In this document: positions 1 through 8,162 of the stretch, in pieces
Layout: each line of letters starts with the position of its first letter
How positions within the stretch are numbered: position 1 is the stretch's first letter
Source of the DNA: an uncultured Desulfomonile sp.
GTDB taxonomy: Bacteria; Desulfobacterota; Desulfomonilia; Desulfomonilales; Desulfomonilaceae
Direction: 5' to 3'
DNA: 64,000 bases
Assembly: GCA_903952205.1 (NCBI GenBank)
Contig: CAJBEZ010000033.1
Coordinates: forward strand, 62,001-126,000
Made by a program: the position numbers and the translations under genes
The notes under the pieces: model-generated
What the model saw: the letters and a program-made list of their open reading frames with translations, nothing else
What the model was told of the DNA's origin: nothing
Databases searched by the model: none

Positions 1-206
1 GTGTTGAGGTTAGAAGGTGGCACCCATGATTCGAGATGTTTCGCATCTGACAAGTCTAAGGTTATTCGAGGCCATTGAAGGTTAATGGAGCGTCGCGTAG
101 TTCCGAGAACTTTATAGCCCAAAGAAGCAAGAAATTTTAATAAACTCGAACCTATTAAACCATCGCAACCTACTACCATAACTGATCGTTTATTGCACAA
201 CTCCAT
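1..206 (-). CDS. NAD-dependent epimerase/reductase-like SDR, N-terminal part, cut by the left edge
   Basis: Reading leftward from an ATG at 204-206, the frame stays open to the window edge and gives about 68 residues beginning MELCNKRSVMVVGCDGLIG. The segment VVGCDGLIGSSLL near residues 10-22 is a GxxGxxG-type Rossmann start as in extended short-chain dehydrogenases acting on nucleotide sugars. A GAGG stretch lies 5-9 bases upstream of the ATG, and the ATG follows the stop of the upstream methyltransferase by 26 bp, so it looks like the next operon gene. The catalytic part is outside the window, so substrate and even reductase versus epimerase cannot be told. Confidence 0.7.
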   Translation of the reverse strand, partial: MELCNKRSVMVVGCDGLIGSSLLKFLASLGYKVLGTTRRSINLQWPRITLDLSDAKHLESWVPPSNLN

Positions 207-232
207 TGCTAGCCTCGGGTCAAACCGCCCAG

Positions 233-913
233 TTAATGCTTTTGGGGGCATACCCCTAAGGCAAAAAGGAAACTTGCCATAGGATAAAAACCAGTATGAA
301 CCATCTCATCATTCATTGAGAAAATAAACACATTGTGAAAAAATCGTAACATTAATTCTTTCAGTTCTCTGTGGTCTTTGCAATTTATGTGGCCAGCTTT
401 ACTTTGAGGAGAGGCATAAGCTTGGGATTGCAGAGATGGGGTTCCTAAGATCATAACACCATCCGTTGATAAGCAACTTACAATATTTGACAAGAACTTG
501 TCTTCATTGTCTGGATGAATGTGTTCCAAAACGTCAATGGCATAGGCAGCATCAAACCGCGTGTCAATTGGTCCCGACACAAAGTCATGTACAAAGCAGT
601 CAAATCTCCATTTAGTTTCCATTCTGGATTTAACATCTTCCACAAAAACAGGGTCAAAATCAACGCAGCAGACATAGTCTAATTCTTGCAAAACAAGCCT
701 CGTACCAAACGCATCGCCGCAACCAACCTCTAGAGCTCTCTTTTTGCCACTCAACATTTTTGCAACAAACTTGTACCTGGCTAAAATAAATGCGAGACGC
801 CTTGGATCATCATGATAAACTTGGTTTGTCATCAAACCCAAGGAGGTTAAACCCTTTTGGGCAGCCAAATCAATTACGTCCTGATACTGTGGTTCTCTGG
901 TTTGTTTTCTCAT
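233..913 (-). CDS. SAM-dependent class I methyltransferase
   Basis: A 226-residue protein with the class I methyltransferase signature ALEVGCGDAFG (motif I, near residue 60), followed by VDFDPVFVEDV (motif II, the acidic residue that binds the SAM ribose) and FDAAYAIDVLEHI (motif IV and the usual post-motif of Methyltransf_11/23-type enzymes). It has no signal peptide or membrane segment. It sits at the downstream end of the left operon between a medium-chain dehydrogenase and an SDR, so a sugar O- or N-methylation or a chain-capping role is likely, but the acceptor cannot be read from sequence. Confidence 0.8.
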   Translation of the reverse strand: MRKQTREPQYQDVIDLAAQKGLTSLGLMTNQVYHDDPRRLAFILARYKFVAKMLSGKKRALEVGCGDAFGTRLVLQELDYVCCVDFDPVFVEDVKSRMETKWRFDCFVHDFVSGPIDTRFDAAYAIDVLEHIHPDNEDKFLSNIVSCLSTDGVMILGTPSLQSQAYASPQSKAGHINCKDHRELKELMLRFFHNVFIFSMNDEMVHTGFYPMASFLFALGVCPQKH

Positions 914-958
914 TGTCTAAGGCATACTGTAACATAACGGTTATATGAAATGTTCATT

Positions 959-2008
959 TTAAGTAAATGTGACCAAGACTCTTCCAGCGGTACCACGTTT
1001 AACAATGTCAATGGCATCGTTGATGTCTTCAAGCCTAAAACTGTGCGTTATTAACCCGTCCAATTTCAGCTTTCCAACGCGCCACAACGTCATTAGCCTA
1101 GGAATGTCTACATGAGGGGCAGCGGTTCCTCCATGTGATCCCGAAAGCACTTTTTTGAAATGGAGGGGCAGCGTGTATATCGAGACTTTGTCCCCCTTCT
1201 TAGGGACACCCACAAGTATAGTTTTCCCATCCGGATGAGTTAGCTCGTAAGCCAACTCAATTACGCGGGGATTCCCTGTAGTATCAACCACCACGTCTGC
1301 GCCATTTGGGCCAACAATGTTGCGAATCTGAGTCTCAAGATCTTGAGTTGTTGAGGAATTGAAGCATTCTGTAGCCCCGAACTTTTTGCCCATTTCCAGT
1401 TTTGCGTCAATCACGTCTACGCCTACTATTGGGTAAGCTGAGGCCATGTCGGCGAATTGAATAATGTTGAGCCCAACGCCGCCAATCCCGAATACTGCGA
1501 CAGATTGACCAAATTTTACATTCGCGTCGTTGTTAATAACCCCTGCAGCCGTTGTAACAGCACAACCGAAAAGCGGTATTATTGTAGGGTCTATGTCTTT
1601 GGGCACAGCGGTCAGGCGGTTTTCGGAAACTACAGCGTATTCATTGAACGTAGTAACCCATCCAGCATTTACGGTCTCTCCCTCCCAATCATATTTTGGC
1701 GTCTCAGATTGGATACCATCACTCGGGCGCCAGTGCATACAAACCGTCTCTCCCTGTTTAACCGTCTTTACTCCTGCCCCAACTTCCATGACCGTTCCCA
1801 CCCCTTCGTGCCCGAGCAGATGCGGCAGGAACTTGTCAGGTCCCTTAGCGCCTTCGATCTCATTGATTTGCGCCCCACAAATACCGCTATACTGGACTTT
1901 CACAAGGACCTGGCCAAAATCCAATTTCCCCGGCATGTTTATTTCTGCGACTACTAGCGGTTTCTGAGTTTCGACAAGTATAGCGGCCCTGGTTTTACTA
2001 ATTTGCAC
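959..2008 (-). CDS. Medium-chain zinc-type alcohol/polyol dehydrogenase
   Basis: A 349-residue MDR-family oxidoreductase. The N-terminal catalytic domain shows SGICGAQ (the catalytic-zinc cysteine) and GHEGVGTV (zinc-binding His-Glu), and the nucleotide-binding Rossmann motif is FGIGGVGLNIIQ near residue 175. The structural-zinc four-cysteine loop of classical alcohol dehydrogenases is not seen: the stretch after residue 90 has HWRPSDG instead. The frame begins with GTG; an AGGAG six bases upstream supports that start, although an out-of-frame ATG overlaps it. In this operon it probably oxidises or reduces a sugar or sugar-alcohol intermediate with NAD(P). The closest function (sorbitol, threonine or other polyol dehydrogenase) is not resolvable. 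Confidence 0.85.
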   Translation of the reverse strand: MQISKTRAAILVETQKPLVVAEINMPGKLDFGQVLVKVQYSGICGAQINEIEGAKGPDKFLPHLLGHEGVGTVMEVGAGVKTVKQGETVCMHWRPSDGIQSETPKYDWEGETVNAGWVTTFNEYAVVSENRLTAVPKDIDPTIIPLFGCAVTTAAGVINNDANVKFGQSVAVFGIGGVGLNIIQFADMASAYPIVGVDVIDAKLEMGKKFGATECFNSSTTQDLETQIRNIVGPNGADVVVDTTGNPRVIELAYELTHPDGKTILVGVPKKGDKVSIYTLPLHFKKVLSGSHGGTAAPHVDIPRLMTLWRVGKLKLDGLITHSFRLEDINDAIDIVKRGTAGRVLVTFT

Positions 2009-2026
2009 ATCTATCTCCTGTTTGAG

Positions 2027-2692
2027 CTATTCAAAATAAATGAACTCGTAATCACCCGTATATCCGAAATGATTATAGATCCATATCCACTCGGCTGTGT
2101 CAAAAAAAGATTCAGCCGTAAGGGCCCAGCATTGAAGGTTAAACAGTTCCTGTTCGTTCCGGTAGCTTTCAAGCATCACATAGCCATTCTTGCCAACGCG
2201 TTCAATCTCTCTGAGTGCGGTTTCCAGTTCAAAAATACGCAGGTTGTGGAGACACCCCAAGGAAATAACCAAGTCAAAATAATTGTCTCCCCACGGATAG
2301 GCGTCTTGAGCTCTGTATCTTAAAAGCTTGTCTCCAATCTCTTCCTTTGCATCAGATATCCCATGTTTCGACACGTCGAAGCCAATAATCTCAGCATCCG
2401 GCAGTAGTCTTTGAAGTTCGTAAAGCAGATAGGCTTTGCCGCATCCAACATCAAGGATCTTTGCGTTTCGAGGGAGATTATATAAGTTGATCAAAGGTTG
2501 GGCCACTCTCTTCCAGCGATCGTCGACATAGCGGTATCCACCGTATCCATAGCGCCGGTCTCCATCCCAATAATCGAATTCGTATTCCTTAGCTTTTAAC
2601 ATACAGTTGACCTTGTCATCGGTCATCCGATGAATATAGTCACGTTTGGTCATCTGGTGCAATGGGGTGACAATGTTGAGTAAACGACCCAT
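2027..2692 (-). CDS. SAM-dependent class I methyltransferase
   Basis: A 221-residue protein with motif I AKILDVGCGKAYLL near residues 80-93, the acidic motif II IIGFDVSKHGI, and the motif IV region FDLVISLGCLHNL. A GGAGG lies about 12 bases upstream of the ATG. It starts 26 bp after the transketolase C-terminal subunit and ends 18 bp before the dehydrogenase start, so it belongs to the same operon. The roughly 75-residue N-terminal extension (rich in basic and aromatic residues) has no motif that I recognise. A small-molecule methyltransferase acting on a sugar intermediate is the simplest reading. Confidence 0.8.
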   Translation of the reverse strand: MGRLLNIVTPLHQMTKRDYIHRMTDDKVNCMLKAKEYEFDYWDGDRRYGYGGYRYVDDRWKRVAQPLINLYNLPRNAKILDVGCGKAYLLYELQRLLPDAEIIGFDVSKHGISDAKEEIGDKLLRYRAQDAYPWGDNYFDLVISLGCLHNLRIFELETALREIERVGKNGYVMLESYRNEQELFNLQCWALTAESFFDTAEWIWIYNHFGYTGDYEFIYFE

Positions 2693-2718
2693 GTTGAATC
2701 TTACCTCCGGTTTTGATT

Positions 2719-3645
2719 TCAGGCGTCGAGAAGCTTCAGGATAACAGAAACTACAGATTCCGACGAAATATCGTAATGCCGCATCAGGCTGTCCTGCGAT
2801 CCATATTTGTCCGGAAAGACGTCGGGAATGCCGACTCGTTTGAACTGCTTGGCCGAGTCAAAATTTGTTTCAGCAATTAGTTCAGCGATTGCGCTACCAA
2901 GCCCACCTATAATGGAATGTTCTTCTACAGTGACCACAGCCCTCACACGAGCCACGCCGTCAAGGATGGTTTCTGCATCAACTGGTTTTATAGTCGGCAC
3001 GTGGAGAACCCCCGCGCTAATCCCCCTAGCCTGAAGCTGATCGGCAGCCTTCAACACAATCTTTAGACATATTCCGGTTGAGACCATCAAAGCGTCATCC
3101 CCGGATCGCATAGGGATGGCTTTACCGATTTCGAATGGTACATTATCTGTTGTTACTATTGGATCGAAACCCTTACCCAATCTAATGTATACAGGACCGT
3201 CATGATCAACGGTAAGAGGCATCAAACGACGCATTTCATCCACATCAGCAGGGGCTATGATTGTCATGTTCGGACATGCCCGCATAATCGCTATGTCTTC
3301 AATAGCCAGATGCGTCGGCCCCAAGGGAGCATAAACCAATCCGCCTCCATTGCCAATAAGCCTAACCTTGACATTATGTAAACACAGGTCAAGGATGATT
3401 TGCTCGAAACATCGGCGGGTTATGAATGTGGCAATTGTATTCACATATACGATTTTACCCTCTAAGGCCAAGCCTGCAGCCATGCCGATTACATTTGCCT
3501 CACTAACACCCTCCATGAAAAAACGATCCGGCATCTCTTCCTTAAAAGCCTTAAGTGTTCCAAACCCAAGGTCCGAACCAATAAAGAAGATCCGTTTATC
3601 GGTCTTTGCCAGATTGTAAACCATATCCAGGCAGGTCTTTCGCAT
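2719..3645 (-). CDS. Transketolase, C-terminal (pyrimidine-binding) subunit
   Basis: Split transketolase, subunit with the pyrimidine-binding and C-terminal regulatory domains, 308 residues from the ATG at 3643-3645. That ATG overlaps the TGA of the N-terminal subunit (TGATG), which argues for translational coupling; a longer reading starting further upstream would overlap the neighbour by 70 bp and is unlikely. The segment FFMEGVSEANVIGMAAGLAL carries the conserved Glu that activates thiamine diphosphate, and GPTHLAIEDIAIMR and the C-terminal VEEHSIIGGLGSAIAE follow the family pattern. Together with the partner it should transfer a two-carbon ketol unit between sugar phosphates. Its place in a polysaccharide operon suggests a dedicated sugar rather than the pentose phosphate pathway. 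Confidence 0.92.
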   Translation of the reverse strand: MRKTCLDMVYNLAKTDKRIFFIGSDLGFGTLKAFKEEMPDRFFMEGVSEANVIGMAAGLALEGKIVYVNTIATFITRRCFEQIILDLCLHNVKVRLIGNGGGLVYAPLGPTHLAIEDIAIMRACPNMTIIAPADVDEMRRLMPLTVDHDGPVYIRLGKGFDPIVTTDNVPFEIGKAIPMRSGDDALMVSTGICLKIVLKAADQLQARGISAGVLHVPTIKPVDAETILDGVARVRAVVTVEEHSIIGGLGSAIAELIAETNFDSAKQFKRVGIPDVFPDKYGSQDSLMRHYDISSESVVSVILKLLDA

Positions 3646-4502
3646 CAGTACATCTCCAGACCATTCAACAAAGTAACGATCTCGTTGTCGGATACTTTGC
3701 TCTTGTGATGCCAATTCAGGTCATTTTCAATGCATTCCACACCCTTGCCTTTAACCGTATGGCAAATAATTGCGTTTGGCTTGTCAACGCTAACCGGCGT
3801 TCGTCGCAACGCATCTTGTAATGCTCTTGCATCGTGTCCATCCACTTCCGCAACTACGAAACCAAACGCCCTCCACTTGTCGACAAGAGGTTCCAGATCC
3901 AGCACAGCGTAAGTAGAATCATAAGACTGATGCTTGTTGTAATCCACCAGCACCGTCAGGTTATCCAGTTTATGTTTGGCTGCGGACATGGCCGCTTCCC
4001 AATTCGAACCTTCATCTGACTCCCCGTCGCCGATTATCACAAAAGTCCGATAGTCGAGTTGCTCATATTTTGCATTGAGAGCGAAGCCGACGCCAATTGG
4101 TAGGCCATGACCGAGACTACCCGTAGAAGCTTCCACGCCAGGAATTTTACCGTATTCAGGGTGACCTCCAAGTATTCCATCAGGTTTACAGAATTTCCAC
4201 AATTCCGATTCGGGGAAGAATCCCTTGTCAGCCAGAATTACGTATAGCGCCAAACAGCCATGTCCTTTACTTAGAATGCACCGATCCCTTTTGACCCAAC
4301 GTGGGTTCTGCGAATCGTACAGCATAATATCATCGTAGAGAACTCGCAGAATCTCTATGACCGAGAATGCTGACCCGACATGTCCCCGGCGACTGGCCTC
4401 CAACATACGGATCACAGTTTTACGTAATTCTTTGGACCGTGGGTCTAGAGCAGCGCACCCCAGACTGTTTTCAGCAGTAATAGTAATCGGCAAAGTTGTC
4501 AT
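3645..4502 (-). CDS. Transketolase, N-terminal (thiamine diphosphate-binding) subunit
   Basis: A 285-residue protein holding only the pyrophosphate-binding half of transketolase. It shows SKGHGCLALY, EASTGSLGHGLPIGVG and the thiamine diphosphate motif GDGESDEGSNWEAAM followed by LDNLTVLVDYN (GDG through NN-type motif, near residues 150-180). Full-length transketolases are about 650 residues; here the two halves are separate adjacent genes, joined by a TGATG overlap. The gene overlaps the end of the phosphotransferase gene upstream by 32 bp. Split transketolases are common in secondary-metabolite and sugar clusters, where they carry out two-carbon transfers. Confidence 0.93.
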   Translation of the reverse strand: MTTLPITITAENSLGCAALDPRSKELRKTVIRMLEASRRGHVGSAFSVIEILRVLYDDIMLYDSQNPRWVKRDRCILSKGHGCLALYVILADKGFFPESELWKFCKPDGILGGHPEYGKIPGVEASTGSLGHGLPIGVGFALNAKYEQLDYRTFVIIGDGESDEGSNWEAAMSAAKHKLDNLTVLVDYNKHQSYDSTYAVLDLEPLVDKWRAFGFVVAEVDGHDARALQDALRRTPVSVDKPNAIICHTVKGKGVECIENDLNWHHKSKVSDNEIVTLLNGLEMY

Positions 4503-5517
4503 ATTCTTTTAGAACCCTCTTCAGCATAATCCGGGCCTTTTCCAGTTGCTGATCTTGTAAAGTGTTTCGATCTACAGTCATGTTCTCTGCGAATTCACGA
4601 CGGGTCAATTGATCCGGCAAGAATTCATTGAGGAGAATCAGGGACCATTTTAGGCCGAACAATGGGTAAACAGTTTTGGTACGATTAAGGAGAGCTTCAC
4701 TTCCAAGTTTCTGTACTATGCTCTTTACAAATTGCCGCCTGAATTTGTTTGGCATAGACATGGCTGGGTGGAGCAGGAAATCTGAAATCATTTTGGCGGG
4801 GTCATCCCAGCCAAAATACTCGAAATCTATGAACACTATCAAACCGTCCGGCCTCTTAATTGCGTTGTGAAATCCGAAATCTGATGGACTTAAGGTCCTG
4901 TCTTTTGTAGGTATTTCATCATATGCTTCAATAAAGCATGCCTCTGCTGTTTTTCGAACCCAGGCTTCAACAGTTTTGAACGCTGGGATAAGTTCATGAT
5001 GTAAAAAATCACGAAAAGCCATATAGCCACGATGAGGTTCAATCTGTTCAAGACGACTAAGTCGGGACTTTATATTGTTCAGAATGGTATCCAAAGAAAA
5101 AAAGGCCTCAGACGCGCCGGGGAGTTTTTCGCTGCTTCGGCATTTGCTGGCTTCATACAGGTCTAAAAGAAACTTTGAAGCCTGGTGAATGTCTGTTTCG
5201 TCCAGTTGGCAAGACTGAACGGGCTCACCCTGAACATATTCGAATATCGTTATCCCGAGGTCTTTGCTAGCGGCCATTGGCCGCGGGACATTTGTAATTC
5301 CTGCTTCACGTATAAATCGCAATCCATCAAATTCAGTTTTCTGCCGGTTCCTTGTATCTGTTTTACTATGGAAGTACACTTTTGCGGTAAATTCCATGTT
5401 TTCAGGACAGCCTACTTTATAAACACAACTATTTCGGCCACCTCCCAGTCTTTCCAAGCTGTTTACCGGCATCTGGAGCATTGTTGTCAGACTATTTTTA
5501 ATTTGGTCAAATTCCAT
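4471..5517 (-). CDS. APH/choline-kinase-like phosphotransferase
   Basis: A 348-residue protein of the aminoglycoside phosphotransferase/choline kinase fold. The recognisable core is LSPSDFGFHNAI (catalytic loop; the Asp is present although the usual HGD triplet reads PSD) and GLIVFIDFEYFGWDDPAKMISDFLLHP (the metal-binding DxE/D segment) near residues 215-250. The N-terminal lobe has LGGGRNSCVYKV resembling a nucleotide-binding loop. Such proteins in sugar clusters phosphorylate small hydroxyl compounds. The substrate is unknown; the neighbouring HAD phosphatase and nucleotidyltransferase-kinase suggest a phosphorylated sugar or linker such as an amino alcohol. Confidence 0.78.
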   Translation of the reverse strand: MEFDQIKNSLTTMLQMPVNSLERLGGGRNSCVYKVGCPENMEFTAKVYFHSKTDTRNRQKTEFDGLRFIREAGITNVPRPMAASKDLGITIFEYVQGEPVQSCQLDETDIHQASKFLLDLYEASKCRSSEKLPGASEAFFSLDTILNNIKSRLSRLEQIEPHRGYMAFRDFLHHELIPAFKTVEAWVRKTAEACFIEAYDEIPTKDRTLSPSDFGFHNAIKRPDGLIVFIDFEYFGWDDPAKMISDFLLHPAMSMPNKFRRQFVKSIVQKLGSEALLNRTKTVYPLFGLKWSLILLNEFLPDQLTRREFAENMTVDRNTLQDQQLEKARIMLKRVLKEYDNFADYYYC

Positions 5518-5527
5518 GGTGTTTCGT

Positions 5528-6139
5528 TTATGAGCCCAGGAGAGAAAGAATTTCCTGCCATGAAGACACTACTTTAACATTTCTCAAAGAAGTTTTTTCC
5601 ATGTGCGGATTATAAAGAATTTTTGTAATGTCATCCGGAAAAGACTTTTCCCAAAATGTTTCTTCGAGATCATCCAAAAAATGAGTGCAACCTAACTGTT
5701 TAATACGGGAAATTTTTTCCGTACGTGCCGATTCAAAGAAAACATCCAGCGAAGACAAGGGAGAGATTCTCTCGTCAAAGAACCCGTTCTCCGTCATCCA
5801 TCCCATAGCGCTTTTACGTAGGTTAGTTCTAGTTTTATCGTAAGCTGCGTATTCAGTCTTGTGGCTGATGATGAACACTTTAATGTTTTCGGTTTTGCAA
5901 AAATAAAAAAAATCTGCAACACCTTCCATCAGTCTGGCTTCCATAATCCTTGGACCGTAAACCACACCTTGCACTCTTTGCCACTCGATTTCGCCATCCG
6001 CCAACAACCTGATTGCGTCGCGAATGCTCTTCTTGCTTGTCAACGATAAATCTTTTATTAATCCACGACGAAGAGCGACATCGAAAAAGAGAGCATCGTA
6101 ATCTATGAGAGTGTTGTCAAAATCAACCCCTACTTTCAT
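5528..6139 (-). CDS. HAD-superfamily phosphatase
   Basis: A 203-residue HAD hydrolase. Motif I is the N-terminal VDFDNTLID (nucleophile Asp6 and acid/base Asp8), motif II is IKVFIISHKT (Ser/Thr) near residue 95, and the C-terminal THFLDDLEETF provides the acidic motif IV. It is intracellular. Placed between the epimerase and the phosphotransferase, it could remove a phosphate from a sugar bisphosphate in the manner of GmhB in heptose synthesis, but it lacks enough distinguishing residues to call that. The gaps to its neighbours are about 10 bp, so it is co-transcribed. Confidence 0.85.
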   Translation of the reverse strand: MKVGVDFDNTLIDYDALFFDVALRRGLIKDLSLTSKKSIRDAIRLLADGEIEWQRVQGVVYGPRIMEARLMEGVADFFYFCKTENIKVFIISHKTEYAAYDKTRTNLRKSAMGWMTENGFFDERISPLSSLDVFFESARTEKISRIKQLGCTHFLDDLEETFWEKSFPDDITKILYNPHMEKTSLRNVKVVSSWQEILSLLGS

Positions 6140-6149
6140 GCACCGTCTC

Positions 6150-7148
6150 TCAAGTCAGTTTGACCGCCTGCATGGTCTTGATATTGTAGTATCGCATGTC
6201 GTCCATTGAATTTGGTAATTTCCCCGCCTCGAAGGCTTGTTTCAAGTCCATCACAGCTCGTTCAAGAGTATGCTTGGCTTCAAAGCCGAGTTCTTCCTTT
6301 ATTCTTTTAGAGCTTACATGATAAGAACGATTATCATTGGTGGGGGTAAATTTAATTGGTATAGATCCGCCAATCGTTTTTGCTACGAGTTCCGCAATCT
6401 CCTTAACTTTGTAATTTTCGTATCCTACATTATATATTTTTTTCTGAATCTTTGCGTCCGATTGTTCCAACAAAAACAGATAAAGATCAGTCATGTCGTC
6501 GATATGGATGTTCGGCCGCTTTTGATCGCCTCCGAATACGGTTATCTCGCCCTTATTTACCGCATGGTTGGTAAGTATGTTAACTGTGAGATCCAGCCTC
6601 ATTCTGGGTGAATAACCGCATACCGTAGAGGGTCTGATGGTCGTAACGACGAAGTCATCATTCGCCGCTTCCATGAGTATCCGTTCACATTCAGCCTTGT
6701 ATCTGGAATAGTCCGTGAGAGGTTCCAACGGCAGGTCTTCGGTTACTTCCTGTTCATCCTTGACACCGTATACGCTAGAGCTTGAAGCGTATATAAACCG
6801 TTTAACCTTAGAGTCTTTGGAGATTTGCACCAACGGAAGGAACGCGTCGTAATTAATGGACTTTCCCAGTTCCGGGTCGAGTTCGTAGCTAGGATCGTTG
6901 GATATACAGGCGAGGTGTATGACCGCATCTGTTCCTGGAATCTCCCGACTCAGCAGTTCTTTGTCCCTTATGTCACCTTTGACTTCGATCAAATCGGGGG
7001 AACTTTTCACTTCAGCAAGGACATCTTTACCGTATAGATAAAGGTCAATCACCTTAACCTGATAACCATGACGCAATAACTTAGGCACCAGGACGGCCCC
7101 GACATATCCGGCTCCGCCTGTTACAAGAATTTTTTTCAACTCTGACAT
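6150..7148 (-). CDS. NAD-dependent epimerase/dehydratase (extended SDR)
   Basis: A 332-residue extended SDR. I place the start at the ATG at 7146-7148 because an AGGAG stands nine bases upstream and the protein then begins MSELKKILVTGGAGYVGAV, the canonical TGxxGxxG Rossmann start; an upstream reading would run into the preceding gene. The catalytic signature is SSSSVYG followed by YSRYKAECE (YxxxK) near residue 150. The family includes UDP-glucose 4-epimerase, dTDP-glucose dehydratase and related enzymes, and no feature fixes the substrate. The context (HAD phosphatase, DHS-like protein, nucleotidyltransferase) suggests modification of an activated sugar made by this operon. Confidence 0.88.
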   Translation of the reverse strand: MSELKKILVTGGAGYVGAVLVPKLLRHGYQVKVIDLYLYGKDVLAEVKSSPDLIEVKGDIRDKELLSREIPGTDAVIHLACISNDPSYELDPELGKSINYDAFLPLVQISKDSKVKRFIYASSSSVYGVKDEQEVTEDLPLEPLTDYSRYKAECERILMEAANDDFVVTTIRPSTVCGYSPRMRLDLTVNILTNHAVNKGEITVFGGDQKRPNIHIDDMTDLYLFLLEQSDAKIQKKIYNVGYENYKVKEIAELVAKTIGGSIPIKFTPTNDNRSYHVSSKRIKEELGFEAKHTLERAVMDLKQAFEAGKLPNSMDDMRYYNIKTMQAVKLT

Positions 7149-7164
7149 AAATTTACTCCTGTTG

Positions 7165-8154
7165 TTAAGCCCCTGATTTGTCATCAATTGGCAATATGGC
7201 GGACCAAAGTTGCGGGATGGTATCCCTGTGCTTCCCCTGAATGTAATAACTTTCACCTCCAGAAGAAACGCTTCTCACTAACATTGTCTTCCATGGCCGG
7301 AAATAATAATTCGGATCCCCACGGGAAGCTTCAAGGTGATAGTTTGACGGTAGCGGTTTGAGATCACAGACAAGCGTGGTGAAATTGCCGATTCGTTTAT
7401 TGAATTGATTGGCCACATTTCGAGCCATAGCTAATGCTTTCAAAAAAACTTCAGGCCCCATTACGGCGCTTCCGAAATTCATCACCGTCCCACCTTCAAG
7501 GGACTCCAGTATTTTTGCAAAAATCAGAAAATCCCTGTAACTCGTCTCCCCCCAAGCAGCGCCGTTGCAATTGGGATGTTCATGAACGATGTCATAGCCG
7601 ATGCCTACATGAACCGTCACCGGTACGCCTAAAGTGTATGCTCGAGCCAGCAGACTTATGTCTCTATGAGGAAGGTTCTGTTCCTCAATAAACTTCCCCA
7701 AGGCCTCTCCCAACCCAAGCCCATCTTTAGCGGCGCAAGCCACTATGTCATTGATCAATCCGGTTTCTTTCCACAAGCCAAATTCGCCGGTTTTTATATA
7801 TTTAGCCACGCTTTCGGTTGTCGCTCCAATAAAAGCAAATTCGTAATCATGGATAACGCCGGCCCCATTCATGGCCAGGCAATCTATCAATCCTCTATTC
7901 ATCATATCGATCAGATATCTTTGTACACCGGAACGGATGACATGAGCGCCCATCATAAGAATTACTGAAGGCCTCGGATTGGCTTGTCTGGATTGCTTAA
8001 TTTTTTCAGCCGCTAACCCAATCTTATCACTCACGACTTGAATCTTGCGAAGAGGCAGAATGGCGGACAAGTCAAGATCATGGTCCCGTGTTTCAAGGGG
8101 TCTGAGTTTGAGAAGTGAGGTGTCAAATAACTTGTAACGAGTTAACACGGGCAC
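7165..8154 (-). CDS. Deoxyhypusine synthase-like protein
   Basis: A 329-residue protein resembling deoxyhypusine synthase and the bacterial homologues of that fold. The best evidence is the segment near residues 66-109: MMGAHVIRSGVQRY, then DCLAMNGAGVIHDYEFA, closely parallel to the NAD-binding TNGAGxIHDxE region of the family; GAAWGETSYRDF and GTVMNFGSAVMGPE continue the fold. I do not find the active-site lysine segment (EAVSWGK type) of the eukaryotic enzyme. Bacteria lack eIF5A, so the substrate must be something else. It lies between an NAD epimerase and a sugar kinase/nucleotidyltransferase fusion with 8-16 bp gaps, which suggests a sugar-related NAD-dependent reaction, perhaps an aminoalkyl transfer. 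That last point is inference. The start is GTG. Confidence 0.75.
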   Translation of the reverse strand: MPVLTRYKLFDTSLLKLRPLETRDHDLDLSAILPLRKIQVVSDKIGLAAEKIKQSRQANPRPSVILMMGAHVIRSGVQRYLIDMMNRGLIDCLAMNGAGVIHDYEFAFIGATTESVAKYIKTGEFGLWKETGLINDIVACAAKDGLGLGEALGKFIEEQNLPHRDISLLARAYTLGVPVTVHVGIGYDIVHEHPNCNGAAWGETSYRDFLIFAKILESLEGGTVMNFGSAVMGPEVFLKALAMARNVANQFNKRIGNFTTLVCDLKPLPSNYHLEASRGDPNYYFRPWKTMLVRSVSSGGESYYIQGKHRDTIPQLWSAILPIDDKSGA

Positions 8155-8162
8155 TATTTAGC

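Noticed and set aside
1457-1967. Two long plus-strand open frames opposite the zinc-type dehydrogenase
   Set aside because: They are antisense to a strongly recognised gene and have no domain.
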